64,000 nt of DNA from Sporosarcina sp. FSL K6-2383 (lineage in GTDB: Bacteria; Bacillota; Bacilli; Bacillales_A; Planococcaceae): positions 1,341,501 through 1,405,500 of the forward strand of contig NZ_CP152017.1 in NCBI RefSeq assembly GCF_038618305.1. The letters run 5' to 3'. The notes below the pieces were generated by a model, which saw only the letters and a program-made list of their open reading frames with translations, was not told the DNA's origin and ran no database searches. Positions within the stretch are counted from its first letter, which is position 1. Each line of letters begins with the position of its first letter. The position numbers and the translations under genes are program-made. This document shows positions 51,350-59,979 of this stretch, piece after piece.

Positions 51350-52157
51350 TGTTGGACGCCCCCTTTTCTTTCCCATTCGTAATTAACATAATGATGAACA
51401 TAAATAGAATAAGGAATACTGCAATTGTTGAGCCCATTCCCCAGTTTTGTGTGACAAGGAATTGTTGTTCAATCGCCGTTCCAAGCGTAATGACTTTGTT
51501 GCCTGCAATGAGTCGCGTAATCATGAATAGCGATAGTGCAGGGATGAAGACGACTTGGATACCTGACTTCACACCATTCAATGTCAACGGCCAGATGACA
51601 CGACTAAATGTCGTCCAAGCATTGGCCCCAAGATCACGTGATGCATCAATCAATGTATGGTTTAATTTGTCGAGCGCGTTGAAAATCGGCAAAATCATAA
51701 ACGGAATGAAAATATAAACAGACACAAAGACAAAGCTAAAATCAGTGAATAGAATTTGCTGCTCACCAATGCCCATCACTTCCAACAAGGCATTAATAGG
51801 ACCATATAGTCCAAAAAGTCCAATGAAAGCATATGTTTTGAGTAGTAGGTTGATCCAAGAAGGAATAATGATCAGCAATAACCAAAGTTGTTTATGTTTC
51901 GTTTTCGTTAGAAAGTAAGCAGTTGGATATGCAAATAATAACGAGAAAAATGTAATTAAAAATGCATACCAAAACGAGCTAATCGTCAGTTTCAAATAGA
52001 CGGATGAAAAAAAGCTTTTATAGTTGTCTAGTGTAAGATTGCCCGCCAAATCAAAAAATGAGTAATAGACAATGAGGGCAATCGGTGCGATGACGAAAAG
52101 GATAATCCAAGCTGCATAAGGAACGGTATATAACGGACGTAGCGGCTTATTGTTCAT
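51333..52157 (-). CDS. potB: Spermidine/putrescine ABC permease PotB
   Basis: 274 residues with six helices and the EAA loop [30 protein letters not shown] 52157 lies 11 nt inside the end of potA, with GGGGT upstream, implying translational coupling. Confidence 0.9.
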   Translation of the reverse strand: MNNKPLRPLYTVPYAAWIILFVIAPIALIVYYSFFDLAGNLTLDNYKSFFSSVYLKLTISSFWYAFLITFFSLLFAYPTAYFLTKTKHKQLWLLLIIIPSWINLLLKTYAFIGLFGLYGPINALLEVMGIGEQQILFTDFSFVFVSVYIFIPFMILPIFNALDKLNHTLIDASRDLGANAWTTFSRVIWPLTLNGVKSGIQVVFIPALSLFMITRLIAGNKVITLGTAIEQQFLVTQNWGMGSTIAVFLILFMFIIMLITNGKEKGASNNGKTK

Positions 52158-53250
52158 GGTCCGGTACCCCGTATGCCTCAAGCCTAGCGTCGAATTCTTC
52201 TTCCGTTTCGTTCAAGCGCATAACGTGAATAGCTTCTGGATCAAAGTCTAGTCCAACCGTTACGCCTACTTCTGCTTTTTTCGTGGAATGGACTAGCCAC
52301 TCATTCCCATCTGCATCATATGTGGATAGCTCATAATGCACGCCACGAAATAATTGCGTATCGACCGTAACATTTAGCTTACCTTTATCGACAGAAGTGA
52401 GTTCAAGATCCTCTGGACGAATAACGATATCGACTTTTTCATTAGGATTAAGCCCTTGGTCAACGCATTCAAATGTCCGGCCTGTAAATTGGACAACATA
52501 GTCTTCAACCATCACACCAGGTACAATATTGGATTCTCCAATGAAATCGGCAACGAAGCGATTAATAGGCTCGTCGTAAATATCGAGTGGTGTACCCGAT
52601 TGCTGAATTTGCCCCCCGTCCATGACAAAAATTTCATCGGACATGGCGAGTGCTTCCTCTTGGTCATGCGTAACGAAAACGAATGTTTTCCCAAGACGTT
52701 GCTGCAATTCACGGAGCTCATATTGCATTTCTGAACGTAGCTTTAAATCGAGAGCAGATAGTGGCTCATCGAGTAAAATAACTTCTGGATCATTAATAAT
52801 CGCGCGTGCAATGGCAACTCGCTGGCGCTGACCACCTGACATTTCAGCAATTTCACGTGTTTCATAGCCCTCGAGATTGACGAATTTCAATGCCTCGCGC
52901 ACGCGACGATCTACTTCGCTTTGCTTTACTTTTTTAATGCGCAAACCGAATGCGATATTTTCAAAGACATTCAAGTGAGGAAATAATGCGTAATCTTGAA
53001 ACACAGTATTTACTTGGCGCTCATTCGCCGGGACGTCATTGATTTTTTTGCCGTTGAAAAAAATATCTCCCTCTGATGCCTCTGTAAAGCCCGCAATTAG
53101 ACGAAGGATGGTTGTTTTACCACAGCCAGATGGACCGAGTAGTGTGTAAAACTTCCCACGCTCCATTTCGAAAGAGACGCCGTTTAAGACGGTTGTATGT
53201 TCATCATATTTTTTAGTAACATTTTCAAAGCGAATGATTGGTTGTGTCAT
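52147..53250 (-). CDS. potA: Spermidine/putrescine ABC ATPase PotA
   Basis: 367 residues: Walker [10 protein letters not shown], signature [14 protein letters not shown], Walker [13 protein letters not shown], then a C-terminal TOBE regulatory domain (about 240-350). It powers polyamine uptake. AAGGGGGATTATCGTA precedes the ATG. It lies 14 nt downstream of the XRE-cupin regulator in the same transcript. Confidence 0.92.
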   Translation of the reverse strand: MTQPIIRFENVTKKYDEHTTVLNGVSFEMERGKFYTLLGPSGCGKTTILRLIAGFTEASEGDIFFNGKKINDVPANERQVNTVFQDYALFPHLNVFENIAFGLRIKKVKQSEVDRRVREALKFVNLEGYETREIAEMSGGQRQRVAIARAIINDPEVILLDEPLSALDLKLRSEMQYELRELQQRLGKTFVFVTHDQEEALAMSDEIFVMDGGQIQQSGTPLDIYDEPINRFVADFIGESNIVPGVMVEDYVVQFTGRTFECVDQGLNPNEKVDIVIRPEDLELTSVDKGKLNVTVDTQLFRGVHYELSTYDADGNEWLVHSTKKAEVGVTVGLDFDPEAIHVMRLNETEEEFDARLEAYGVPDHEQ

Positions 53251-53264
53251 TACGATAATCCCCC

Positions 53265-53807
53265 TTATAAATAAGATTCAGTAGCAACGAGCAATAATTC
53301 GCTCGTTCCGGTATGTGCATTCGATAAACGATGGTGCTCAGAGGCATCATAATAGACTGCATCCCCTTTGGCTGCACTATAGTGCGTGTCGCCAATTTCA
53401 ATTGTAACCTTTCCCTTCAGAACATAAATAAACGTTTCAGCGAGAGACGGCTCAAATCTTTTGAATTCCCCTTGTTGCTGGAAGGTAATATGAACAGGCT
53501 CCATGTCATTTTCATTGGAACGGGGCACAAGCCAGCGAATACTGTATTTAAGTTCATCATCAGAGTAAATCGTCTGGTCATCCGTAGAGTAGACAACGGT
53601 GACGTTTTTTTTCGGTTCATCAAAAAATTCTTTTGGTGTTGTACCAAGAACCTCTAACAAAGCGAAAAGTGTTTCAATCGATGGGGAGTTGAGGTCACGT
53701 TCAAGTTGTGAAATATGCCCTTTCGTTAAATCGGTGCGTTCCCCAAGTTCTTCTTGGGTCAGTCCTTTTTTTAAACGTAAGCTTTTAATTTTACTACCTA
53801 TCTCCAC
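53265..53807 (-). CDS. XRE-cupin transcriptional regulator of the pot operon
   Basis: 180 residues. The N-terminal HTH ([39 protein letters not shown]) is joined to a C-terminal cupin barrel ([38 protein letters not shown]). This is the PuuR-like architecture often placed first in pot operons, where the cupin senses a polyamine or related ligand. GTG 53807 has AAGGAGGGG at 5 nt. It is the first gene of the five-gene operon, so autoregulation is likely. Confidence 0.88.
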   Translation of the reverse strand: MEIGSKIKSLRLKKGLTQEELGERTDLTKGHISQLERDLNSPSIETLFALLEVLGTTPKEFFDEPKKNVTVVYSTDDQTIYSDDELKYSIRWLVPRSNENDMEPVHITFQQQGEFKRFEPSLAETFIYVLKGKVTIEIGDTHYSAAKGDAVYYDASEHHRLSNAHTGTSELLLVATESYL

Positions 53808-53919
53808 GAATTCCCCTCCTTATTAATTTTAAACCAATTATTTCTCAGTGTCATTGTGCCGGAAATTAGACTGCCTGCAATTAACTGCCTTCGAAATTTG
53901 TAACATTTCCTCAAGTTGA

Positions 53920-53949
53920 AGTTTACTGTTACTATACTTTTAGTTTACT
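53920..53949. promoter_or_regulatory. Direct repeat AGTTTACT x2, candidate operator of the pot operon
   Basis: AGTTTACT occurs at 53920-53927 and 53942-53949, 22 bp apart (two helical turns), with a minus-strand TATAGT between them. It is 113-142 nt upstream of the regulator. The rest of 53808-54073 is AT-rich with nothing else recognised. Confidence 0.35.
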
Positions 53950-54073
53950 TAAATCCTTTTTAATTATACGAAATTCTACCTGGAAATCAAGCGTTATTTT
54001 TGTGTTTAAATTAATTGCATAAATTTAAAAATTACATAGTCCGTCTAGATGATGGAAGGGCGTGGTGTCAGCG

Positions 54074-54101
54074 TTGAATTACACACAGATTAAGGTATAA
54101 T
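54074..54101 (+). promoter_or_regulatory. Sigma-A promoter of the Cys-rich protein gene
   Basis: TTGAAT (54074-54079) and TATAAT (54096-54101) with a 16-nt spacer, 23 nt before the start. Confidence 0.75.
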
Positions 54102-54124
54102 ATAACAAGTAAGGAGGGGTATGA

Positions 54125-54448
54125 TTGGGAAAAAAGAAAGTGTTTTATTTAGATCCAGACGAACGACAATGGACGATGAAAGACCTGGGCTTTACTTTTG
54201 AGGAATTAGAAGACCAGTGGCCAGAAAAGAAAGCAGTTGAAGGCGTATTTCTCATGAAGAACGGTAAAATCCGTGAATTATTTGAACTGCCCAATCATTG
54301 TAAAGTTTGCCTCGATAGACTAGCCTATAATGATGAACATGACTCTATTTACTGTGAATCATGTGACGAATGGCGAGAAACATCTTGCAGTGATCCAGAC
54401 TGCGAATATTGTCTCGCAAGACCTGTTAAACCATCACATTGTAAATAA
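54125..54448 (+). CDS. Cys-rich putative zinc-binding protein, 107 aa
   Basis: Eight cysteines in the C-terminal half form pairs HCKVC and YCESC plus a SCSDPDCEYC cluster and a final SHCK, enough for two zinc sites. The N-terminal half is acidic (DPDERQWTMKDLGFTFEELEDQW). I recognise no named family. TTG 54125 has AAGGAGGGG at about 5 nt. A good promoter precedes it. It is monocistronic. From 54449 to 54782 there is only the hairpin at 54557 and no gene that I can support. Confidence 0.7.
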   Translation: MGKKKVFYLDPDERQWTMKDLGFTFEELEDQWPEKKAVEGVFLMKNGKIRELFELPNHCKVCLDRLAYNDEHDSIYCESCDEWRETSCSDPDCEYCLARPVKPSHCK

Positions 54449-54556
54449 CATTTAAATCTAATAGATATATCGAAATATATGCCTAGGTGTACCGTTACTT
54501 TGGATCGCTTTAGATTGAACGGCTTCTATACGATGATGACCGTGACACGTTTTATA

Positions 54557-54595
54557 AGCATGGATGCGACTTTGCCGCATCCATGCTTATTTTTT
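54557..54595 (+). terminator. Rho-independent terminator
   Basis: AAGCATGGATGCG pairs perfectly with CGCATCCATGCTT around a 7-nt loop, followed by ATTTTTT. Confidence 0.9.
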
Positions 54596-54782
54596 CGGTA
54601 ATCATATGGCGGTCGTTCATCCGTCGCTCTCGCAAAACACAGGTACACGAAGGGATAGTGCTGTTCGGAACGATGGAATAGAAGCCTTTATCATATTTTT
54701 TCTATTTTTAAAATATATTTTCAAAGGTGTATTCGATTTGGTCATTTCCCGCTATATAAAGAATAAAAGGGGAATGGCCACC

Positions 54783-55582
54783 ATGATAACTTACTTAAAA
54801 GACTACGCACTTTTCACAAACAAAGACGATATGTGGACGAGGCGGCGCGACGTCATGTTCTTGCAAACTGGAACGAGATGAATGATACGGATCGAGCTGT
54901 ACTATATCTAATCCGTCGTTACTCTGTAAAATACGGTGCTGCTCACTTAAAGCACGACACGATGGCAGAGGCAATTGGCAAGTCCAACGTAACCATTCGG
55001 CGCGCGATTCGTAAGTTGGAAAGTCTTAGAATCATCGAGCGTATCCATTATATTCGACCAGTTATGAACGGGTTAGGAGCTAACATTTACACTATTTTAC
55101 CCTTCAATGACCAGTCGACTTTGACCACTCCGGCAATAGTGGACGAGCCTAGTGACAGTGAGACTGAGGACGTTGTTCCCGAATCTGAAGCATTTTCTTC
55201 TAAATCTAAAAACATGAAGACCCATACTCTTACAGATACGTATCCTGCGGAGCCGATTTCTACACCTACAACATTGTTTGGAAGAATGAAAGAACTATTG
55301 TCAACAACGATTGGTGATAGTTCTTTAGCTCGTCAATTGTTCGGCATTTATCGTGCACTGTCATTACGAATGTTGAAATTTAGCATTCATGAGCACCAAG
55401 GAGAATTATTTGAACAGTTGGCGATGCAAGCCCTTCAGATTTCTGTTCAAGCGACAAAGCGCAAAGAGATTCGCAATATTCCTGGTTATTTTGATGGTGT
55501 GTTCCGTAAATTGATTGATAAGGCGTTGTTTGATGATATTTTTATGGAGTTTGATATGCCGGTGGAAGGGATTTTATATTGA
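54783..55582 (+). pseudogene. Helix-turn-helix protein gene with a probable frameshift near 54833
   Basis: The ATG at 54783 has AAAGGGG 10 nt upstream and opens a frame reading MITYLKDYALFTNKDDMW, which ends soon after. The rest of the protein continues in another frame from about GTG 54833, which has no ribosome site. That part contains a winged-helix-like domain (AIGKSNVTIRRAIRKLESLRIIERIHY), a polar Ser/Thr/Glu linker and a helical C-terminal domain ending at 55582. Together they read as one protein of about 265 residues broken by a single indel. It could be a replication- or plasmid-type regulator; the family is not certain. A sequencing error is the alternative. Confidence 0.6.
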
Positions 55583-55751
55583 AGATGTGGCAATGGAAAT
55601 GTATGTTTCGTATGATGAAAATGAGGAGAGGAACAAGTATTCTGATTCAGCTAATCAAGTCAATGGAAGAGGGTGTACTATTGGATATGATATATATAGA
55701 TGGAAATGCATATTTTGGAAAAGGTAATGTTATACTTGTTATACAAATTGA

Positions 55752-55958
55752 ACTGATTTTCAAAAAGGTTATTCAAGAGACAACAATGAACATTGGATTA
55801 AGGCATATGACTCGAACAATCAAAACAAAGAAGAAGCATTTAAGATAGTGATACAAGAAAAGATGGTTTGGAACCTCATTGAGGAAGATAAAGAGTATTT
55901 CGCCAGGTATTCAAAAAAAGGAGATAAGCCTTCGGTTTTAGAAAACATTCAGTATTAG
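55752..55958 (+). pseudogene. Remnant of an unidentified gene (C-terminal fragment)
   Basis: This frame reads as typical soluble protein (FQKGYSRDNNEHWIKAYDSN, EEAFKIVIQEKMVWNLIEE, ending SVLENIQY) but has no start codon near its left end and is preceded by an in-frame TGA at 55749-55751. Other frames at 55583-55750 (for example YIDGNAYFGKGN) look like the shifted upstream part. It is probably a decayed gene. Confidence 0.45.
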
Positions 55959-55981
55959 TGGCTAGGAAAGGGGAATGTTTA

Positions 55982-56071
55982 GTGCAATCCTCTCCCAAGA
56001 ATCGGGCGCGTTTGTCGTACAACATTGTGCAGCAAGTGGGCCATTTAGTTGAACAAGCAGGTTGTGTTTAG
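55982..56071 (+). CDS. Possible 29-aa open frame of uncertain status
   Basis: GTG 55982 is 9 nt after GGAAAGGGG and the frame reads a short basic peptide (SSPKNRARLSYNIVQQVGHL ...). A resembling nucleotide string (AAGAAACGGGCACGATTGT) is present at 57474, so this may be part of a dispersed non-coding motif rather than a gene. Nothing else is seen from 55959 to 56150. Confidence 0.2.
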   Translation: MQSSPKNRARLSYNIVQQVGHLVEQAGCV

Positions 56072-56150
56072 ATTGGTGTCAAAGTACTTTATTAAAGGAG
56101 GGAGTCAATCTATTGAAGAAATAATATTATATATACAGAGGTGATAATAA

Positions 56151-56735
56151 ATGACTTTCTTCTATTTTATAGTTGGGTACTGTGCTTTATATTTAGTGAT
56201 TTGGTTACATGAAGTTGGACATGGAATCGTATATGCAAAATATAAATGCAAAGACAATCCTTTCAAAGTTCATGTGCCATTCTATTTATTCTTCTCTACA
56301 CCTCAGCCTATTGATGAAGAAATGGCACAAACTCTAAATAGTAAACAGTATTTTAATGTTGGGATGGCAGGAATAATAGTGAATCTGCTTATTGGTATTC
56401 CTGTATCCTTCCTTTTACTGACGATTGAGTTTAATAACTCTATTTTATTTTTCTTTTTTTATTCTTTTGCCTTATTTCATTTAGTGGAGGCTGCAAGTTA
56501 CTTGACAATTAGTAATATTTCTCTTGCAAGTGATATGGTAACTGTACAAAACTACAAACCAAAATTAAGGATCCCCTTATTTTTAATAGGAATATTCTTA
56601 GTTGTCCTAATCACTTTCATGCTAATCAAAAGTCCTGATAGTTGGAAACTTGGATACATTATTTCAATAATAATCATGATATCATGCATGGGATTAGGAA
56701 GAACCATCTTTAGCCGAAGAACACGGACTGCATAG
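56151..56735 (+). CDS. Small M50-type (site-2-protease-like) membrane metalloprotease
   Basis: 194 residues with about five to six membrane helices. The first helix carries the zinc motif H20-E21-V-G-H24 (VIWLHEVGHGIVYA), as in M50 proteases. A central helix has FNVGMAGIIVNLLIGIPVS. A later segment, SNISLASDMVTVQN, may supply the third metal ligand (Asp), though the usual NPDG is not seen. There is no PDZ or CBS domain. GAGGTGATAATAA precedes the ATG. The substrate is unknown; it lies in an accessory stretch beside gene remnants. Confidence 0.75.
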   Translation: MTFFYFIVGYCALYLVIWLHEVGHGIVYAKYKCKDNPFKVHVPFYLFFSTPQPIDEEMAQTLNSKQYFNVGMAGIIVNLLIGIPVSFLLLTIEFNNSILFFFFYSFALFHLVEAASYLTISNISLASDMVTVQNYKPKLRIPLFLIGIFLVVLITFMLIKSPDSWKLGYIISIIIMISCMGLGRTIFSRRTRTA

Positions 56736-56860
56736 GTAACGCGTGTTCTTATTCTGCGACAAACGGGCCATTTTGCGGAATGGAATGTGATATAATTACA
56801 TTGTCTAAAGGTTTCCATATTATTGTTTTTAGACATTACTTGTTAAGGGAGGCGTTCATT

Positions 56861-56917
56861 ATGACAAACAAAAAAACGTTTTTACTGAAGAACTTAAAGG
56901 GGATAACGCCTAACTAA
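56861..56917 (+). CDS. 18-aa leader peptide upstream of the acetyltransferase
   Basis: ATG 56861 is preceded by TTAAGGGAGGCG (good ribosome site). The peptide is short, basic and hydrophobic (MTNKKTFLLKNLKG then ITPN) and its last codons form the 5' arm of a hairpin. The stop lies 44 nt before the acetyltransferase ATG. This is the layout of translational attenuators. No known leader family is recognised. Confidence 0.5.
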   Translation: MTNKKTFLLKNLKGITPN

Positions 56918-56956
56918 CAAAGTTTACTTAGCGTTCCCCGAAATTTGAAAGGGGAA
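56899..56956 (+). promoter_or_regulatory. Competing hairpins, candidate attenuator of the acetyltransferase gene
   Basis: Segment 1 (GGGGA..ACGC.TAA, 56899-56917, inside the leader) pairs with segment 2 (TTA.GCGTTCCCC, ending 56939). Segment 2 (TTCCCC, 56934-56939) can instead pair with segment 3, the ribosome site of the acetyltransferase (GGGGAA, 56951-56956). The two structures exclude each other, so ribosome occupancy of the leader could change access to the start site. Confidence 0.5.
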
Positions 56957-56961
56957 AATAT

Positions 56962-57417
56962 ATGCATACAATTAATGTAAAAATCGAAGAATTGAACGAA
57001 GAGAACTGGTATGAATGCTGTGAATTGAAATTATCAGAGAAACAAACAGAGTACTTGGAATCGAATGCCATTTCAATTGCCCAATCAAAGTTTGAACGGT
57101 CATTAAAACCTTTTGCAATTTACTATGAAGATAAGGTAGTGGGTTTCCTTATGTTTAACACTGAAAAAGAGGAACTTGATGGATATTGGGTGTTTAGAAT
57201 AATGGTTGATGAGAATTTTCAAGGTAAAGGTATAGGGAAAGCTGCGACAAAGTTAATGATTTCAGAGATGAGTAAGTTGCCAGATGCAGAAAAGATTGTT
57301 GTTGGTTATCATCCAGAAAATCAGGAAGCACATCACCTATATGCCAGTTTAGGATTTATTGATAATGGTGACCGATTTGGAAAGGAAATGGCTGTTATCA
57401 AATATTTAAACGATTAA
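56962..57417 (+). CDS. GNAT acetyltransferase, BltD/spermidine acetyltransferase-like
   Basis: 151 residues. The acetyl-CoA loop is QGKGIGKAA after the strand VFRIMVDENF, and the C-terminal HHLYASLGF segment is the usual GNAT end. The N-terminal pattern (SEKQTEYLESNAISIAQSK ... KPFAIYYEDKVVGFLMF) resembles B. subtilis BltD, which acetylates spermidine and spermine. A polyamine substrate is therefore likely, but other amines are possible. AAAGGGG precedes the ATG at 5-7 nt and may be masked by a hairpin. Confidence 0.8.
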   Translation: MHTINVKIEELNEENWYECCELKLSEKQTEYLESNAISIAQSKFERSLKPFAIYYEDKVVGFLMFNTEKEELDGYWVFRIMVDENFQGKGIGKAATKLMISEMSKLPDAEKIVVGYHPENQEAHHLYASLGFIDNGDRFGKEMAVIKYLND

Positions 57418-57428
57418 AGTAAGACAAG

Positions 57429-57456
57429 GGGGAGCCTGTTTTGGGTTCTCCCTTTT
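57429..57456 (+). terminator. Terminator after the acetyltransferase gene
   Basis: GGGAG-CC pairs with GG-CTCCC (bulged) and is followed by TTTT. Confidence 0.65.
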
Positions 57457-57590
57457 AAATTTAGGGTTGTTCAAGAAACGGGCACGATTGTGGGTAATAA
57501 TAAGCCTAATTCCTCATTCAAGCACTGTCGTTTTAAGAAGTACGCTTTCTTATAGAACTTGTTAAAAGTAAGGAAGGAACATTTTCTAAA

Positions 57591-57689
57591 AAGTGCAACA
57601 GTGCCCGAAATTGTATCTTCGGGCACCTATAATCCCAATAGAAAGTCATCTATTCCTTTCTTTCCAAGCAGCAGCGTTTTTCACTTGAA
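57591..57689 (-). repeat. Dispersed intergenic repeat (copy B)
   Basis: Read on the minus strand it matches 14753-14845, beginning TTCAAGTGAAAAA and ending with the GTGCCCGAA/TTCGGGCAC hairpin; the stem bases that differ from copy A are compensated. The rest of 57457-57827 has no gene that I can support. Confidence 0.75.
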
Positions 57690-57827
57690 TATTGTGGGAA
57701 CGCGACAGGCAAATATTCACAACAAGAAACACTAACTCCAACGGTTATTATGTCGTGAATAATTAGCCGAAAGCGAACCAAAAATGAACCAGCGAAAAAA
57801 GTGAATCGACAGATATATCGAAATAGT

Positions 57828-57861
57828 AATAACTCTTGTCATTAATTCGACAAAAGTTATT
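57828..57861. promoter_or_regulatory. 34-bp palindrome upstream of ykuU
   Basis: AATAACT-C-TTGTC (57828-57840) is mirrored by GACAA-A-AGTTATT (57849-57861), 12 of 13 positions, around 8 nt. It ends 29 nt before the ykuU -35 box and has no T tract, so an operator is more likely than a terminator. It does not match the PerR box. Confidence 0.45.
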
Positions 57862-57890
57862 CAATACTTAGCATTTTCAAGGGACTCTGT

Positions 57891-57919
57891 TTGAAATTTC
57901 ATCGTCTATTTGATATCCT
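57891..57919 (+). promoter_or_regulatory. Promoter of ykuU
   Basis: TTGAAA (57891-57896) and TATCCT (57914-57919) with a 17-nt spacer. Confidence 0.5.
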
Positions 57920-57978
57920 AAAAAAGGATTAGTGCAGGACGGATGTTCTTGCACAAAGAAATTTTGGAGGGATCTCTA

Positions 57979-58521
57979 ATGGTTGAACGTATGGTAGGAA
58001 AACAGGCTCCAGATTTTACAATGGAGGCAGTACTCGCAGATAAATCTTTTGGCAAAGTAAGCCTTGCTGAAAACATGAAAAATGATAAATGGACAGTATT
58101 GTTCTTTTATCCAATGGACTTTACATTTGTTTGTCCAACGGAAATTACAGCAATGTCTGACCGTTACGATGAATTCGAAGACCTTGATACAGAAATCTTC
58201 GGCGTTTCAACGGATACAATCCATACGCATCTTGCATGGATCAATACAGACCGTAAAGACAATGGTCTTGAGCAATTGAAATACCCACTTGCTGCAGACA
58301 CAAATCACCAAGTTTCACGTGAATACGGTGTGTTGATTGAAGAAGAAGGGATTGCATTGCGCGGTCTATTCATTATCAACCCTGAAGGTGAACTACAATA
58401 CCAAACAGTATTCCACAACAATATTGGCCGTGACGTAGATGAAACATTACGTGTACTTCAAGCGCTTCAAACAGGCGGACTTTGCCCGGCTAACTGGAGA
58501 CCTGGTCAGAAGACACTATAA
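57979..58521 (+). CDS. ykuU: 2-Cys peroxiredoxin YkuU
   Basis: 180 residues of the AhpC/Prx1 family reducing peroxides. The peroxidatic Cys is C52 in DFTFVCPTE and the resolving Cys is C169 in GGLCPANW. The sequence closely resembles B. subtilis YkuU from the MVGKQAP start to the PGQKTL end. ATG 57979 follows GGAGGG with a 7-nt spacer. It is paired with the thioredoxin-like ykuV, as in B. subtilis, with a terminator hairpin between them. Confidence 0.93.
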   Translation: MVERMVGKQAPDFTMEAVLADKSFGKVSLAENMKNDKWTVLFFYPMDFTFVCPTEITAMSDRYDEFEDLDTEIFGVSTDTIHTHLAWINTDRKDNGLEQLKYPLAADTNHQVSREYGVLIEEEGIALRGLFIINPEGELQYQTVFHNNIGRDVDETLRVLQALQTGGLCPANWRPGQKTL

Positions 58522-58528
58522 TTTGAAT

Positions 58529-58562
58529 CCCCACGCATACAATAAGCCGTGGGGGTTTTTTA
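58529..58562 (+). terminator. Terminator between ykuU and ykuV
   Basis: CCCCACG (58529-58535) pairs with CGTGGGG (58548-58554), followed by T7. ykuV begins only 24 nt later, so readthrough probably supplies ykuV, giving more YkuU than YkuV. Confidence 0.8.
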
Positions 58563-58585
58563 TGAAAATAAAGGAGGACACTACT

Positions 58586-59041
58586 ATGAAATTACGTGAA
58601 CAAATGCCTGAACTTGATGGGGCAACTGCTTGGTTGAATGGTGAACAAACAAAAGCCCAATTGGTCGGAGAAAAACCGACGCTCATTCACTTCTGGTCAG
58701 TGAGCTGCCATCTATGTAAAGAAGCAATGCCAGAGGTAAATGAATTCAGAGACCGTTTTAAAGAAGATTTAAACGTCGTCGCAGTCCATATGCCACGTTC
58801 AGAGGACGACTTAGATATGGACCAAATTACAGCAGTAGCAGCAGAGCATGATATTACACAACCGATTTTCGTCGACAGTGAAGCAACATTGACGGATAAA
58901 TTTGATAACCAATATGTACCTGCTTATTATGTATTTGATAAAGATGGTCAGTTACGTCATTTCCAAGCGGGCGGCGGAGGCATGAAAATGCTTGAAAAGC
59001 GCGTTAACCGTGTTTTAGATGAAATGAAAAGAGAAGACTAA
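58586..59041 (+). CDS. ykuV: Thiol-disulfide oxidoreductase YkuV
   Basis: 151-residue thioredoxin-fold protein with active site C41-H-L-C44 (FWSVSCHLCKEAMPEVNEF) and cis-Pro region YVPAYYVFD. B. subtilis YkuV is a cytosolic TlpA-like reductase. There is no signal peptide. AAGGAGG lies 8 nt before ATG 58586. It probably reduces YkuU or other thiol partners. Confidence 0.92.
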   Translation: MKLREQMPELDGATAWLNGEQTKAQLVGEKPTLIHFWSVSCHLCKEAMPEVNEFRDRFKEDLNVVAVHMPRSEDDLDMDQITAVAAEHDITQPIFVDSEATLTDKFDNQYVPAYYVFDKDGQLRHFQAGGGGMKMLEKRVNRVLDEMKRED

Positions 59042-59047
59042 GTTCCA

Positions 59048-59084
59048 ACCCGATTGCGCATAGTTTTGCGTAATCGGGTTTTCT
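59048..59084 (+). terminator. Terminator after ykuV
   Basis: AACCCGATTGCGCA pairs with TGCGTAATCGGGTT (one mismatch) and is followed by a T-rich tract. Confidence 0.85.
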
Positions 59085-59143
59085 TCTTAGTATGCAGTGT
59101 GATACACTAATCGCATTCAGTAAGCGGATGGGGGAGTTACTAT

Positions 59144-59803
59144 ATGAAAAAAGAATTTGTGGTCATTGGACTGGGACGTTTTGGCGGGAGTATCGTTAGA
59201 GAATTGATAGAGCTTGATGCGGATGTTATGGCGATTGATATTTCACCTGAAAGGGTGGATGAGTTTGCACAAATTGCGACACAAGCAGTAGTAGCCGATA
59301 CGACGGATGAATCAGTTTTGAAATCATTAGGGATTCGAAATTTTGAACATGTTGTTGTGGCGATTGGTGAAAATATCCAAGCGAGTATTTTAACGACGCT
59401 CATGTTGAAGGAAATCGGTGTGGGAAAAATTACGGTTAAAGCACAGAATGATTATCATGAAAAAGTATTGCGTAAAATCGGTGCTGACCAAGTGGTTCAT
59501 CCAGAGCGTGATATGGGTATTCGAATTGCAAATAATATGGTGTCGAATAACATACTCGACTATCTAGAATTGTCGGACGAGCATTCAATCGCGGAAATAA
59601 AGGCCAATGACAAACTGGCAGGAGCTACACTGATTGAGCTTAATATTCGTGCGAAGTATGGTATCAATATTGTCGCGATTAAACGTGATAAGCATATTTT
59701 GGTATCCCCTCAGGCGATTGAGAAGATTCAACATGAGGATATTTTAATTGTGATTGGATCTGACACAGATATTCATAAGTTTGAGAAGAAGGCACTTCAT
59801 TGA
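59144..59803 (+). CDS. ktrC: Ktr potassium uptake regulatory subunit, KtrC/KtrA type
   Basis: 219 residues: an RCK_N Rossmann domain (VIGLGRFGGSIVREL, GxGxxG, with Asp in AIDISPE) and an RCK_C domain (about 135-219) of the type that binds c-di-AMP. It forms the octameric ring gating a KtrB/D pore through ATP/ADP. GGGGGAGTT precedes the ATG. In B. subtilis ktrC (ykqB) lies shortly before rnjA, rpoY and def, as here. KtrA is the alternative name. Confidence 0.85.
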   Translation: MKKEFVVIGLGRFGGSIVRELIELDADVMAIDISPERVDEFAQIATQAVVADTTDESVLKSLGIRNFEHVVVAIGENIQASILTTLMLKEIGVGKITVKAQNDYHEKVLRKIGADQVVHPERDMGIRIANNMVSNNILDYLELSDEHSIAEIKANDKLAGATLIELNIRAKYGINIVAIKRDKHILVSPQAIEKIQHEDILIVIGSDTDIHKFEKKALH

Positions 59804-59808
59804 GATAT

Positions 59809-59848
59809 GTATTTAGAAATGACTTCATCATTTCTAAATACATTTTTT
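59809..59848 (+). terminator. Terminator after ktrC
   Basis: GTATTTAGAAATGA pairs with TCATTTCTAAATAC around CTTCA and is followed by ATTTTTT. Confidence 0.85.
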
Positions 59849-59979
59849 AAATTATCCTGTTATGAATATCAGTAAACAAGGTCATATTAAAAGGACTATT
59901 GCCAACTTAATAGAATTATAGACATAAGGAGTTTAATAGTGTAAAAGCAGGAGTTTCATTTGGCGATACTAAAGGGGGG

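Noticed and set aside
56899..56939. Integron attC-like site
   Set aside because: GCCTAAC fits one core box, but the opposite end is TTAGCGT rather than GTTRRRY, and no integrase or cassette array is visible.
57828..57861. PerR box at the peroxiredoxin gene
   Set aside because: The palindrome arms (AATAACT..TTGTC) do not match TTATAAT-N-ATTATAA.
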